Assembly: GCA_047971485.1 (NCBI GenBank)
Contig: JBKDZR010000038.1
Coordinates: forward strand, 1-55,192
Source of the DNA: JBKDZR01 sp047971485
Lineage (GTDB): Bacteria; Pseudomonadota; Alphaproteobacteria; Rhodobacterales; Rhodobacteraceae
DNA: 55,192 nt
Direction of reading: 5' to 3'
Within the stretch, counting starts at the first letter, position 1. Every line of letters begins with the position of its first letter. The notes below the pieces were generated by a model that saw nothing but the letters and a program-made list of their open reading frames with translations, was not told the DNA's origin and ran no database searches. Position numbers and translations under genes: made by a program. Of the stretch, positions 32,062 through 40,778 are shown in pieces.

Positions 32062-32889
32062 TCACTCCGCGTAAGAATCCGCATAGGGATCGGCGTAAGG
32101 GTCAGCATATGGATCCCCATATGGGTCCGCATAGGGATCAACGTAACCCCCCTCATCAGCGGTTGTCCCCAGATCATAGCGTCTGCTGCTCAGGTAAACG
32201 AGACGTGTTTGCGCGTAACTGTCCGCGCTGCCGTACAACACATCCTCCAGCACCTCGCCATATTCATAGCGCGCATCGACCCCGGCCAGCGCCCAGGACG
32301 CCGTCGACACACCGGTCGGCACCGTGCCGTGCAGCCCCCCGCCGATGAACGGCGCGAACGGGTCGGTGAAGAAATCGACCACCCGCCCAACGGTATCACG
32401 CTGGGTCGAGGGGCCCAGGAAGGGCAGTTCCACATAGGCGCCTTCCCCCACGCCCCAGGCAGCCAGGGTTTCGCCGAAATCGCTGCGCGGTTCCGGCATG
32501 CCCAGTGCCGAGGCGGTATCGAAAAAGCCCAGGACTCCGATGGTCGTATTCACCGCAAAGCGGAACATATGAACCACCATTTCCTCGATATCACCGCGCA
32601 ACAAGCTGTTGATCGCGCCCTGGGGCTCGCCCAGATTATCGCCGAAATTGTTGATCCCTACACGCACCGCGCGCGGCACGGCCGTGCCATAAGCCTGTGA
32701 CACCGGGCGGTAAACCGTGCTGTCCACACCCTTGTTGAAGGCGTGAATCCGCCGATTCTGCGCCTCATAAGGATCATCAAAGGCCGCGCCCGGCGGTCCA
32801 GAGGTCGCACACCCGGCCAAAAGCAACGCCGACAGCGGCAAGACACCGCGAAAAGACGCAAGTTTTTTGAGATTCCAGCTAAGTTGCAC
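32062..32889 (-). CDS. mlaA: MlaA (VacJ) outer-membrane lipoprotein
   Basis: About 275 residues. Outer-membrane lipoprotein that removes misplaced phospholipid from the outer leaflet. A lipoprotein signal ends in the lipobox LLLAGC; the mature domain has DDPYEAQNRRIHAFN, NSLLRGDIEE and ELPFLGPSTQRDTVGRVVD, all VacJ hallmarks. The most likely start is a GTG at 32889, because the frame further upstream lengthens the signal unusually; an ATG at 32925 is the alternative. The C-terminus ends in six tandem DPYA-type units. It is the first gene of the mlaA-mlaC operon, divergent from the secretion ABC gene. Confidence 0.92.
   Translation of the reverse strand: MQLSWNLKKLASFRGVLPLSALLLAGCATSGPPGAAFDDPYEAQNRRIHAFNKGVDSTVYRPVSQAYGTAVPRAVRVGINNFGDNLGEPQGAINSLLRGDIEEMVVHMFRFAVNTTIGVLGFFDTASALGMPEPRSDFGETLAAWGVGEGAYVELPFLGPSTQRDTVGRVVDFFTDPFAPFIGGGLHGTVPTGVSTASWALAGVDARYEYGEVLEDVLYGSADSYAQTRLVYLSSRRYDLGTTADEGGYVDPYADPYGDPYADPYADPYADSYAE
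32068..32139 (-). repeat. Six 12-bp tandem repeats coding the DPYA tail of MlaA
   Basis: Read from the mlaA strand, the units encode DPYA, DPYG, DPYA, DPYA, DPYA and DSYA. Units differ mainly at synonymous positions, so the repeat is kept at the protein level. Acidic-tyrosine tails of this kind are seen on MlaA proteins of related bacteria. Confidence 0.85.
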
Positions 32890-33032
32890 CGCGATATGAA
32901 CCTCTTGTTTGGACACACCCCCCATACAGGGGATTCTCCGGGCATACCAGACGGGCAATGACCGCCTTGCTCAACAGATCAATGAGGGCCAAAAGACCCA
33001 GAGCCCCGATATCGGCACACAAAGGAAACGAC

Positions 33033-34769
33033 ATGGCCGCCCAGACAGACACCGCCCGCGGCCTGTACGAATTGCACAGGGCCCGCGCCCAAAGCCGGGG
33101 CTTGTTCTGGGCTGCCGGCGTGTTCAGCGTCTTCGTCAACCTGCTGATGCTGACCGGCCCGCTGTTCATGCTACAGGTTTACGACCGCGTTTTGGGCAGC
33201 CGATCCGAGGCGACGCTGGTCGCCCTGGTCGTGCTGGTGGCCTTTCTCTACCTGATGATGGGCATTCTGGATTACGTCCGCGGCCGCATCCTGGCCCGGA
33301 TCGGCGCGCGGTTTCAGGACGCGCTGGATGAACGCGTGTTCCGCGCCGCGATCGAGGATGCCGCGCGCAACAAGGGCGGCGCGCCCGGCGGCGGGGTGCG
33401 CGATCTGGAAATCGTGCAGAAATTCCTGGCATCACCGGTTTTGGGGGCGCTGTTCGATCTGCCCTTCACGCCGATCTTCCTGGCCGGCATCTTCATCTTC
33501 CATCCCTGGCTGGGCTATCTGGCCATCGGCGGCGGCGTGATCCTGATCCTGGTGACATTGATGAACCAGCGCAGCACCCGCCGTCCAGTGCTGGCCGCCG
33601 GGGCCGCCTCGGCTGAAGCTGACCGGATGTCGGAACGGCTGCGCGGTGATGCCGACATGATCCAAAGCCTGGGGATGCGCGGCAACGCCTTTCAGCGCTG
33701 GTATGCGCTGCGGGCCCGCGCCCTTGGCCTGTCGGTCGAGGCCAGCGATGCCCAGGGCGGCTATGCGGCCGGGACCAAGACATTCCGGCTGTTCCTGCAA
33801 TCGGCAATGCTGGGGCTGGGGGCCTATCTGGTTCTGCAAAACGAAATGACCGCCGGGGGGATGATCGCCGGGTCGATCCTGATGGGCCGCGCCCTGGCCC
33901 CGGTTGAAATGGCCGTGAACCAGTGGGCCCTTGTCCAATCGACGGCGAAATCCTGGGCCAACCTGGCCCGGCTGCTCAGTGAGACACCCCCTCCTGCACC
34001 ACTGACCGCGCTGCCGCAACCCCGGGCCATTCTCGACGTGGCCCAGGCAACGATCCTGCCGCCGGGCGAACAGCAGGCCGCGCTGCGCATGGTGACCTTT
34101 CGGCTGGAACCCGGCGAGGCGATCGGCGTCATCGGCCCCAGCGGCGCCGGCAAATCCACCCTGGCCCGCGCGCTGACCGGGGTATGGCGCTGCGCAGGGG
34201 GCAAGATCCGCCTCGATGGCGCAACGCTGGACCAGTACGATCCCGACACGCTGGGCCGCCATATCGGCTATCTGCCCCAGACCGTGCAACTGTTCGACGG
34301 CACCATCGCCGAGAATATCGCCCGTCTCGATCCTGCGGCACAGGATGCAGACATCATCGCTGCAGCTAAGGCGGCGGCGGCCCATGACATGATCCTGCGC
34401 TTGCCGGAAGGGTACAACACCCGGGTCAGCATGCAGGGCGGGCGGCTATCGGGCGGTCAGATTCAGCGGATCGGCCTGGCCCGCGCGCTTTATGGCACGC
34501 CGGTGATCCTGGTGCTGGACGAACCCAATTCCAACCTCGACAACGAGGGATCGGTCGCGCTGAATGCCGCCATCCGGGCCATGAAAGACGCCGGCAAGGG
34601 TGTCCTGATCATGGCCCACCGCCCCGCAGCGATCCAGGAATGCGACAAGCTGCTGGTTCTCGAAGGTGGGGCCATGCGGGCCTTCGGGCCGCGCGACGAC
34701 ATCCTGTCCAAGATGGTGCGCAACGCCGAAGACATCCAGGCAACGCGACGCCCCGGAGGCGTGACATGA
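33033..34769 (+). CDS. Type I secretion system ABC transporter (PrtD/HlyB-like)
   Basis: 578-residue half-size exporter. The transmembrane domain (about 1-320) has helices such as VFSVFVNLLMLTGPLFML and LVALVVLVAFLYLMMGILDY. The nucleotide-binding domain has Walker A GPSGAGKST, the signature RLSGGQIQR and Walker B VILVLDEPNSNLD. There is no C39-like peptidase domain, as in the PrtD subfamily that exports RTX proteases and similar proteins. I use ATG 33033, six bases after AGGA; the frame extends 25 codons upstream to 32958 without family similarity. It overlaps the HlyD-type gene by four bases. No TolC or RTX substrate gene is nearby. Confidence 0.92.
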   Translation: MAAQTDTARGLYELHRARAQSRGLFWAAGVFSVFVNLLMLTGPLFMLQVYDRVLGSRSEATLVALVVLVAFLYLMMGILDYVRGRILARIGARFQDALDERVFRAAIEDAARNKGGAPGGGVRDLEIVQKFLASPVLGALFDLPFTPIFLAGIFIFHPWLGYLAIGGGVILILVTLMNQRSTRRPVLAAGAASAEADRMSERLRGDADMIQSLGMRGNAFQRWYALRARALGLSVEASDAQGGYAAGTKTFRLFLQSAMLGLGAYLVLQNEMTAGGMIAGSILMGRALAPVEMAVNQWALVQSTAKSWANLARLLSETPPPAPLTALPQPRAILDVAQATILPPGEQQAALRMVTFRLEPGEAIGVIGPSGAGKSTLARALTGVWRCAGGKIRLDGATLDQYDPDTLGRHIGYLPQTVQLFDGTIAENIARLDPAAQDADIIAAAKAAAAHDMILRLPEGYNTRVSMQGGRLSGGQIQRIGLARALYGTPVILVLDEPNSNLDNEGSVALNAAIRAMKDAGKGVLIMAHRPAAIQECDKLLVLEGGAMRAFGPRDDILSKMVRNAEDIQATRRPGGVT

Positions 34770-36133
34770 CCAAAACCCCCGACCAAGGGCCAACCCGGCC
34801 TGCAGCCCCACCGATGGCCGCCGGAAAAGCCCGGCCCGGCCCCTCGTGGTCGCCACGCCATCACCTGATGATTGGCGCCATCACCCTGGCTATCCTGATC
34901 GGCGGGTTCGGCGGCTGGGCCACGCTGACCACCCTGGCGGGCGCGATCATCGCCCCAGGTGCGATCGAGGTCGACCAGAACCGCCAGGTGGTTCAGCATC
35001 TCGACGGGGGCGTGGTTGCCGAAATCCTGGTCACCGAGGGGGATACCGTCGGCGCCGGGGATATCCTCGTGCGCCTTGACGGCACCATGCTGCAATCGGA
35101 ACTGACGATCGTCGAAGGGCAACTGTTCGAATTGATGGCCCGACGCGGCCGCCTGACGGCGGAACGCGACGACGACGCCACGATCACCTTTCCCGAAACC
35201 CTGCTGCGCGCCGGTCAGGACAACCCGGATATCGCCACCCTGATCGACGGCCAGAAGCGGCTGTTCGAAGCACGCCTGACCTCACTTGCCCAGGAAACCG
35301 ACCAGCTGGCCAAACGGCGCCTCCAGATTGAAAACCAGATCGAAGGGATCGAGGCCCAGCAGCTCGCCCTGTCCCGGCAACAGGACCTGATGCGCGAAGA
35401 ATTGGCCGATCAGCAAAGGTTGCGCGATCAGGGACTTGCGCAAAAATCCCGCCTGCTGGCCCTGCAGCGCGAGGATGCCCAACTCAGCGGAACGCTGGGG
35501 GAATTGCAGGCCTCCAAGGCCGAGGGCGAAGGCCGGATCACCGAACTGGGCATCGAGAGCCTGAAACTGGGCAGCGCCCGGCGCGAAGAGGCGATCACCC
35601 AACTGCGTGATCTGCAATATCGCGAATATGAACTGGCCGAAAAACGCCACGCACTGATCGAACGGATCGCGCGCCTGGACATCCGCGCCCCGGTGGGCGG
35701 CATCGTCTATGGGCTGGCCGTCTTTGCCCCGCGCTCAGTGATCCGCCCGGCGGAACCGGTGCTCTACCTCATCCCCCAGGACCGGCCGCTGGTCATCACC
35801 ACCCGGGTCGAACCGATCCATATCGACCAGGTCCAGCCCGGCCAGGCCGTGACCTTGCGCTTTTCGGCCTTCGATGCCCGGACCACCCCGGAACTGTTTG
35901 GCCATGTCATTCAGGTGTCCGCCGATGCCTTCAACGATGATGCCACCGGGGCCAGCTATTACCGGACCGAGATTGCCCTCGACGACGGCCAGATCGACCG
36001 ACTGCCCCCGGATATCACCCTGTTGCCCGGCATGCCTGTCGAAGCCTTCATCCGCACGGCCGATTATTCGCCACTGACCTATCTGCTGAAACCGCTGAGC
36101 GACTATTTCGTCCGCGCCTTTCGCGAAAGCTGA
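34766..36133 (+). CDS. HlyD-family periplasmic adaptor of a type I secretion system
   Basis: 455-residue membrane-fusion protein (PrtE/HlyD type). One membrane helix near residues 35-58 (LMIGAITLAILIGGFGGW) is followed by the first biotinyl-lipoyl half (GGVVAEILVTEGDTVGAGD). A long coiled coil (about 100-320, for example QQLALSRQQDLMREELADQQ) and the second lipoyl half (DIRAPVGGIVYGL) come next, then a beta-barrel domain ending in PGMPVEAFI. Its ATG overlaps the ABC stop codon (ATGA). Together they form the inner-membrane part of a type I secretion system whose substrate is not encoded here. Confidence 0.93.
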   Translation: MTKTPDQGPTRPAAPPMAAGKARPGPSWSPRHHLMIGAITLAILIGGFGGWATLTTLAGAIIAPGAIEVDQNRQVVQHLDGGVVAEILVTEGDTVGAGDILVRLDGTMLQSELTIVEGQLFELMARRGRLTAERDDDATITFPETLLRAGQDNPDIATLIDGQKRLFEARLTSLAQETDQLAKRRLQIENQIEGIEAQQLALSRQQDLMREELADQQRLRDQGLAQKSRLLALQREDAQLSGTLGELQASKAEGEGRITELGIESLKLGSARREEAITQLRDLQYREYELAEKRHALIERIARLDIRAPVGGIVYGLAVFAPRSVIRPAEPVLYLIPQDRPLVITTRVEPIHIDQVQPGQAVTLRFSAFDARTTPELFGHVIQVSADAFNDDATGASYYRTEIALDDGQIDRLPPDITLLPGMPVEAFIRTADYSPLTYLLKPLSDYFVRAFRES

Positions 36134-36202
36134 CCACGCGAAAGGGCTTTTCGTCGCTGCGCCAGATGGTTAACGTCGGGTCACGATCAACCGGAGAAGC
36201 CC

Positions 36203-36667
36203 ATGACCGACGCTGTTACCGCCCGCCTGAAAGATCTGGGCATCACCCTGCCTGACGCCCCGGCCCCGGCCGCCAATTACGTGCCCTATGTCCGCTCGGG
36301 CGCGATGCTCTATGTCTCGGGCCAGGTCTCATCGGGCCCTGAGGGGCTGATCACCGGCAAGCTGGGCGACACCCTGGATGTGGCAACCGGGGCCGGGGCC
36401 GCCCGCGCCTGTGCGCTGAGTTTGCTGGCCCAGGTCCGCGCCGCCTGTGACGGCGACCTGTCGCGGCTGAAGCGCGTGGTCAAGCTGACTGGCTTCGTCA
36501 ACTCCACCCCCGATTTCACCGATCAGCCCAAGGTGATCAATGGCGCCTCGGATCTGATGGTCGAGGTGATGGGTGAGGCCGGCCGTCACGCCCGCTCGGC
36601 GGTCAGCGCTGCGGCCCTGCCCCTGGGTGTCGCGGTCGAAATCGAAGGCATCTTCGAGATCGGCTGA
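36203..36667 (+). CDS. RidA-family protein (YjgF/YER057c/UK114-like)
   Basis: 154-residue protein of the RidA superfamily, a larger subgroup with the long form VPYVRSGAMLYVSGQVSSGP. The C-terminal ARSAVSAAALPLGVAVEIEG matches the typical R-x-x-V end motif, where the family's catalytic Arg lies. Canonical RidA hydrolyses 2-aminoacrylate-type enamines, but this longer subgroup may differ in activity. A ribosome-binding site GGAGAAG precedes the ATG at 36203. The GDPD gene follows after six bases. Confidence 0.88.
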   Translation: MTDAVTARLKDLGITLPDAPAPAANYVPYVRSGAMLYVSGQVSSGPEGLITGKLGDTLDVATGAGAARACALSLLAQVRAACDGDLSRLKRVVKLTGFVNSTPDFTDQPKVINGASDLMVEVMGEAGRHARSAVSAAALPLGVAVEIEGIFEIG

Positions 36668-36673
36668 CCCAAC

Positions 36674-37429
36674 GTGACCAACCCGCGCCTGCCCGCCCTT
36701 TTTCTGGACCGCCCCATCGCCCATCGGGGGCTGCACAACAGTACGCAGCGCGTCGCGGAAAATTCCCGCGCCGCTGCACGCGCGGCCATTGCCCAAGGCT
36801 ATGGCATCGAATGCGATGTGCAACTGTCCAGCGATGGCGTGGCCATGGTGTTTCATGACACCGACACCACCCGGCTGACGGGCCATGGCGGGCGGGTGCG
36901 CAAACGCGAGGCCGTGAACCTGTCCCTCATGCGGCTGCTGAACGGGGATGAGGGCATCCCGACCCTGGCCGATTTCCTGACAACCGTGGACGGGCAGGCC
37001 CCCCTGCTGATCGAGTTGAAGGATCAGACCGGCACCTTGTCGGCCGGGCCCGACGATCTGGAACGGGCGGTGGCGGCCGACCTGGCCAGCTATGGCGGGC
37101 CTGTGGCGGTGATGTCCTTCAACCCCCACATGGTCGCCGCTTTCGGTCGCCACGCCCCGGACATCCCCCGCGGCCATGTAACCGACCCGTTCACCCCCGT
37201 GGCCTGGCCCGGCATCGCCGAGGACCGGCTGCGCGAATTGGCCATCCTGCCCCGGCTGAACCAGGCGGCCTTTATCAGCCATAACCACACAGATCTCGAC
37301 CGCCCCGAGATCGCCGCCTTTCGCGCCAGCGGGCGACCGGTTCTGTGCTGGACGATCCGGTCCTTCGCACAAGAGACCGCCGCCCGGCAATTCGCCGACA
37401 ACATCACCTTCGAAGGCTATTCCGCCTGA
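36674..37429 (+). CDS. Glycerophosphodiester phosphodiesterase family protein
   Basis: 251-residue cytoplasmic GDPD (no signal peptide). The TIM-barrel catalytic motifs are IAHRGLHNS with the N-terminal catalytic His17, VAENSRAA, and IECDVQLSSDGVAMVFHD with the metal Glu/Asp and second His. These cleave glycerophosphodiesters to glycerol-3-phosphate and alcohol. The start is a GTG at 36674, six bases after the ridA stop codon, so the two are probably cotranscribed. The real substrate is unknown. Confidence 0.9.
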   Translation: MTNPRLPALFLDRPIAHRGLHNSTQRVAENSRAAARAAIAQGYGIECDVQLSSDGVAMVFHDTDTTRLTGHGGRVRKREAVNLSLMRLLNGDEGIPTLADFLTTVDGQAPLLIELKDQTGTLSAGPDDLERAVAADLASYGGPVAVMSFNPHMVAAFGRHAPDIPRGHVTDPFTPVAWPGIAEDRLRELAILPRLNQAAFISHNHTDLDRPEIAAFRASGRPVLCWTIRSFAQETAARQFADNITFEGYSA

Positions 37430-37491
37430 TCTCCGGCGGGTTGACGCGCCCGCGTCATGTGCCACGAATGGGGGACCGTGAAGGGGCCCGC

Positions 37492-38685
37492 ATGACGGAT
37501 ACCAGCATTGAGATCACCGCCCACCGGACATTGGGCGACATCCCGGCAGCGGCCTGGGATGCCTGCGCCTGCCCCGAAACGGCCGAGGGCGGCCCGCCCC
37601 TGGACCCGTTCACCACCCACCGCTTTCTGTCCGCACTGGAGGACAGTGGATCGGTCGGGCCGGGCAGCGGCTGGGATCCGCGCTATCTGACCGCGCGCAT
37701 GGGGGATCAGATCATCGCCTGCGCGCCCCTTTACGCCAAGGGGCACAGCCAGGGCGAATACATCTTCGATCACAACTGGGCCCATGCCTATGAGGGCGCG
37801 GGCGGGCACTATTACCCGAAACTGCAAATCGCCGTGCCCTTCACGCCGGCAACGGGGCGGCGCCTGTTGACCCGACCGGGGCTGGAAGGAATCGGACGCT
37901 CGGCGCTGATCCAGGGGGCCGTGCAACTGGCTGAAACCAATGGGCTGTCCTCGCTGCACATTACCTTCTGCACCGAGGCCGAGGCCCGGGCCGGTGCCGA
38001 GATGGGTCTGATGACCCGACACAGCCAACAGTTTCACTGGCAGAATCGGGGATATGGCGACTTCGACGGTTTCCTGGCCGACCTGTCATCGCGCAAGCGC
38101 AAGAACATCCGCAAGGAGCGCGCCACAGCCCAGGGGTTTGGCGGCCAGATTGTGGCGCTCCGTGGCGATCAGATCCTACCCGCGCATTGGGATGCGGTCT
38201 GGGCCTTCTATCAGGACACGGGCGCGCGCAAATGGGGCACCCCCTATCTGACCCGGCGATTTTTCGATCTGGCCCATCGCAATCTGCGCAATGATATCCT
38301 GCTGGTGCTGGCCATCCGCGATGGGCGGCCCGTGGCAGGTGCACTGAATTTCATTGGGCGCGAAACCCTCTATGGCCGCTACTGGGGCGCGATCGAGGAT
38401 CACCCCTGCCTGCATTTCGAATGCTGCTATTACAGGGCCATCGACTATGCCATCGCCCATGGGCTGCGCTTTGTCGAGGCCGGCGCCCAGGGGCCGCACA
38501 AGCTGGCGCGCGGCTATCTGCCGGTGACCACGCACAGCCTGCACTGGGCGGCTGATCCCGGCTTTGCCAAAGCCATCCGCCGCTATCTGCAGGTCGAGGC
38601 CGAGGCCGTGGATGAAGAGATTGAGGTCCTGACCGCCTATGGCCCGTTTCGCAAGACCGCCGCTACCGCCGATCAGCAGGAGTGA
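37492..38685 (+). CDS. FemAB/GNAT-like acyltransferase (peptidogalycan biosynthesis protein family)
   Basis: 397-residue cytoplasmic protein of the FemAB-like (DUF482) acyltransferase group. Typical motifs are FDHNWAHAYEGAGGHYYPKL around residue 90-110, LSSRKRKNIRKERATA near residue 205, and the C-terminal FVEAGAQGPHKLARGYLP, which is strongly conserved in the family. The ATG at 37492 has AAGGGG five bases upstream. The function in the cell is unclear; the name is inherited. Its stop codon lies just before phhB (ATG two bases later), so the two are probably coupled. Confidence 0.87.
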   Translation: MTDTSIEITAHRTLGDIPAAAWDACACPETAEGGPPLDPFTTHRFLSALEDSGSVGPGSGWDPRYLTARMGDQIIACAPLYAKGHSQGEYIFDHNWAHAYEGAGGHYYPKLQIAVPFTPATGRRLLTRPGLEGIGRSALIQGAVQLAETNGLSSLHITFCTEAEARAGAEMGLMTRHSQQFHWQNRGYGDFDGFLADLSSRKRKNIRKERATAQGFGGQIVALRGDQILPAHWDAVWAFYQDTGARKWGTPYLTRRFFDLAHRNLRNDILLVLAIRDGRPVAGALNFIGRETLYGRYWGAIEDHPCLHFECCYYRAIDYAIAHGLRFVEAGAQGPHKLARGYLPVTTHSLHWAADPGFAKAIRRYLQVEAEAVDEEIEVLTAYGPFRKTAATADQQE

Positions 38686-38687
38686 CT

Positions 38688-38969
38688 ATGACCGATAAAC
38701 TGCAAGACCGCGCCGCACTGGACGCGTTGTTCGCCACCGGCTGGCAGGATGTGCCGGGCCGCGATGCGATCCGCAAGGAATTCCGCTTCGCGTCCTTCAA
38801 TGCGGCCTTCGGCTGGATGACCCGCGCGGCGCTGATTGCCGAGAAGATGAACCATCACCCGGAATGGTCGAATGTCTACAACCGGGTCGAGGTGGTGCTG
38901 ACCACCCATGATGCCGGGGGGCTGTCGGATCTGGATGTACAGCTGGCCAAGCGGATGGATGCCCTGTGA
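38688..38969 (+). CDS. phhB: Pterin-4a-carbinolamine dehydratase
   Basis: 93-residue enzyme that dehydrates 4a-hydroxytetrahydrobiopterin, recycling the pterin cofactor of aromatic amino acid hydroxylases. The active-site pattern is EKMNHHPEWSNVYNRV with the paired histidines, followed by THDAGGLSDLD. The ATG at 38688 sits five bases after AGGAG; a GTG two codons upstream overlaps the previous gene but has no proper spacing. No phenylalanine hydroxylase is in the window, so the enzyme may serve another pterin role. The stop codon lies within a palindromic hairpin. Confidence 0.92.
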   Translation: MTDKLQDRAALDALFATGWQDVPGRDAIRKEFRFASFNAAFGWMTRAALIAEKMNHHPEWSNVYNRVEVVLTTHDAGGLSDLDVQLAKRMDAL

Positions 38970-39078
38970 TCACAAAGTGCGGCCACAGGGTTGTGATCAC
39001 AGCGTGGCCAGCAGGGCCTCACCGCCCGAAATCTCACAGGCCCCTGAGGATGTTTCGATGTTCAGCTGTGTGATCACA
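38965..39078. repeat. Three copies of the palindrome TGTGATCACA around the phhB/peroxiredoxin junction
   Basis: The 10-bp palindrome occurs at 38965-38974, 38992-39001 and 39069-39078. The first two, extended to GTGATCACAA and TTGTGATCAC, pair as a perfect 10-bp stem with a 15-base loop (38966-39000) that covers both convergent stop codons. The third lies inside the peroxiredoxin coding sequence. They may be a convergent terminator or protein-binding sites; each arm is also self-complementary. Confidence 0.8.
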
Positions 39079-39485
39079 CCGTCTTCGGCGATCAGCGCAT
39101 AGCGCTTGGACCGCGCCAGCAGGCCGGCCTTGGGCGCATCGAACCGCAGGCCCATCCCTTCGGCGAACGCCGCCGTAGGATCCGACACCATGGTGATCCC
39201 TGCCTTGTCCGCCCCGGTCTGGGCCGCCCAGGCCGCCATCACGAAGGGATCGTTTCCGGCCATGCAGATCACCGCATCCACGCCCTTGGCGGCGAACCCG
39301 TCGCGGGTGCGGATAAAGCTGGGCAGGTGGGCGGAACTGCAGGTCGGCGTGAAGGCCCCCGGCACAGCAAAGATCGCCACTTTGCGGCCCGCCGTCAGAT
39401 CGGCCACCGTAATTTCCTCGGGGCCTTTCTTGCCCATGTGCACCAGTGTCACCTGGGGCAGCTTGTCGCCTGTCGAAATGGTCAT
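38997..39485 (-). CDS. Peroxiredoxin, Prx5 type
   Basis: 162-residue thiol peroxidase. The peroxidatic Cys49 is in VPGAFTPTCSSAHLP, and the Arg of the active site lies further on in the fold. A second cysteine, Cys150 in SSGACEISGG, fits the resolving Cys of two-Cys Prx5 enzymes. It reduces hydrogen peroxide and alkyl hydroperoxides, with electrons from thioredoxin or glutathione. The ATG at 39485 has GGAAGGAG seven bases upstream. It is divergent from a ferredoxin/rubredoxin reductase-like flavoprotein and convergent with phhB. Confidence 0.93.
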   Translation of the reverse strand: MTISTGDKLPQVTLVHMGKKGPEEITVADLTAGRKVAIFAVPGAFTPTCSSAHLPSFIRTRDGFAAKGVDAVICMAGNDPFVMAAWAAQTGADKAGITMVSDPTAAFAEGMGLRFDAPKAGLLARSKRYALIAEDGVITQLNIETSSGACEISGGEALLATL

Positions 39486-39566
39486 GTGATGTCTCCTTCC
39501 CTGTTTGCGAAGCCGTCCCCGCGACTATAGGCTGCCGCACATCTGATGCCAGAGGAGAACAGCACA

Positions 39567-40778
39567 ATGTCGGATGTGGTGGTGATCGGCGGGGGGCAGG
39601 CCGGGTCCTCGCTGGTGTCGCGGTTGCGAAGCAAAGGCTTTGACGGCAAGATCACCTTGATCTGTGGCGAAGCCGATCTGCCCTATCAGCGCCCGCCCCT
39701 GTCCAAGGCCTATCTTCTGGGCGAGATGGAGCGCGAGCGTCTCTATCTGCGCCCCGACAGCTATTATGCCGAACAGAAGATCGAGGTACTGTGCGGCACG
39801 CCGGTCACCGCTATCGACCGCACGGCCAAGACGGTCAGCCTTGGGGATCGGAGCATCCCCTATGACATGCTGGCCCTGACCACCGGATCGGTGCCCCGCC
39901 GCCTGCCGGCCACCATCGGGGGCGATCTGGGCAATGTCTTTACCGTGCGCGGCCTGGCCGATGTGGATGCCATGGCCCCGGAAATGCAAGCCGGCCGTCA
40001 TGTGCTGATCGTCGGCGGCGGCTATATCGGACTGGAGGCCGCCGCCGTCGCCGCCAAGATGGGACTGAACGTAACGCTGGTCGAACTGTCGGATCGCATC
40101 CTGCAACGGGTCGCCGCGCCCGAGACCTCGGATTACTTCCGCCGGGTCCATCGCGATCATGGGGTGGTGATCCGTGAAAAGACCGGGCTGACACGTCTGA
40201 TCGGCACAGATCGGGTGGCCCAGGCGGAACTGGGGGATGGCACGGTTCTGGACGTGGATCTGGTGATCGTCGGGGTGGGCATCGTCCCGGATGTGGCTTT
40301 GGCCGAGGCCGCAGGGCTGACGGTGGAAAACGGCATCGTCGTGGACAACATGGGCCGCAGCAGCGATCCGGCGATCTGGGCGGCCGGCGATTGCGCCATT
40401 TTCCCGGGGCCCGAGGGACCGATGCGGCTGGAAAGCGTGCAGAACGCCATCGACCAGGCCGAGGCCGTCGCCGACAACATGATGGGGGCCGAGGCCCCCT
40501 ATGCGCCCAAGCCCTGGTTCTGGTCGGATCAGTATGACGTCAAGCTGCAGATCGCCGGGCTGAACAGCGGCTATGACAGGATCGTGCGGCGCGGCACGGC
40601 CGATGAGGGCACGCTGTCTTTCTGGTACTATCGCGGGGATCGGCTGATTGCGGTCGATGCGCTGAACGATTCCCGCGCCTATATGGTGGGCAAGCGCCTG
40701 ATCGAAAGCGGAAAATCCCCAAACCCCGAGGCCGTGACCAATCCCGAGACCGATCTCAAGGCGCTGCTGAAGGCCTGA
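39567..40778 (+). CDS. FAD-dependent ferredoxin/rhodocoxin reductase-like oxidoreductase
   Basis: 403-residue flavoprotein of the ferredoxin reductase (ThcD/CamA) group. The FAD motif is VVVIGGGQAGSSLVSRLR, the NAD motif is VLIVGGGYIGLEAAAVAAKMG, the second FAD motif is IWAAGDCAIFPG, and the C-terminal reductase domain has YAPKPWFWSDQYDVKLQIAG. It transfers electrons from NADH to a small Fe-S protein. The ATG at 39567 has GAGGAG nine bases upstream; a start 21 bases earlier does not. No ferredoxin or P450 partner is adjacent. Its stop codon overlaps the rsmD start by one base. Confidence 0.9.
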   Translation: MSDVVVIGGGQAGSSLVSRLRSKGFDGKITLICGEADLPYQRPPLSKAYLLGEMERERLYLRPDSYYAEQKIEVLCGTPVTAIDRTAKTVSLGDRSIPYDMLALTTGSVPRRLPATIGGDLGNVFTVRGLADVDAMAPEMQAGRHVLIVGGGYIGLEAAAVAAKMGLNVTLVELSDRILQRVAAPETSDYFRRVHRDHGVVIREKTGLTRLIGTDRVAQAELGDGTVLDVDLVIVGVGIVPDVALAEAAGLTVENGIVVDNMGRSSDPAIWAAGDCAIFPGPEGPMRLESVQNAIDQAEAVADNMMGAEAPYAPKPWFWSDQYDVKLQIAGLNSGYDRIVRRGTADEGTLSFWYYRGDRLIAVDALNDSRAYMVGKRLIESGKSPNPEAVTNPETDLKALLKA

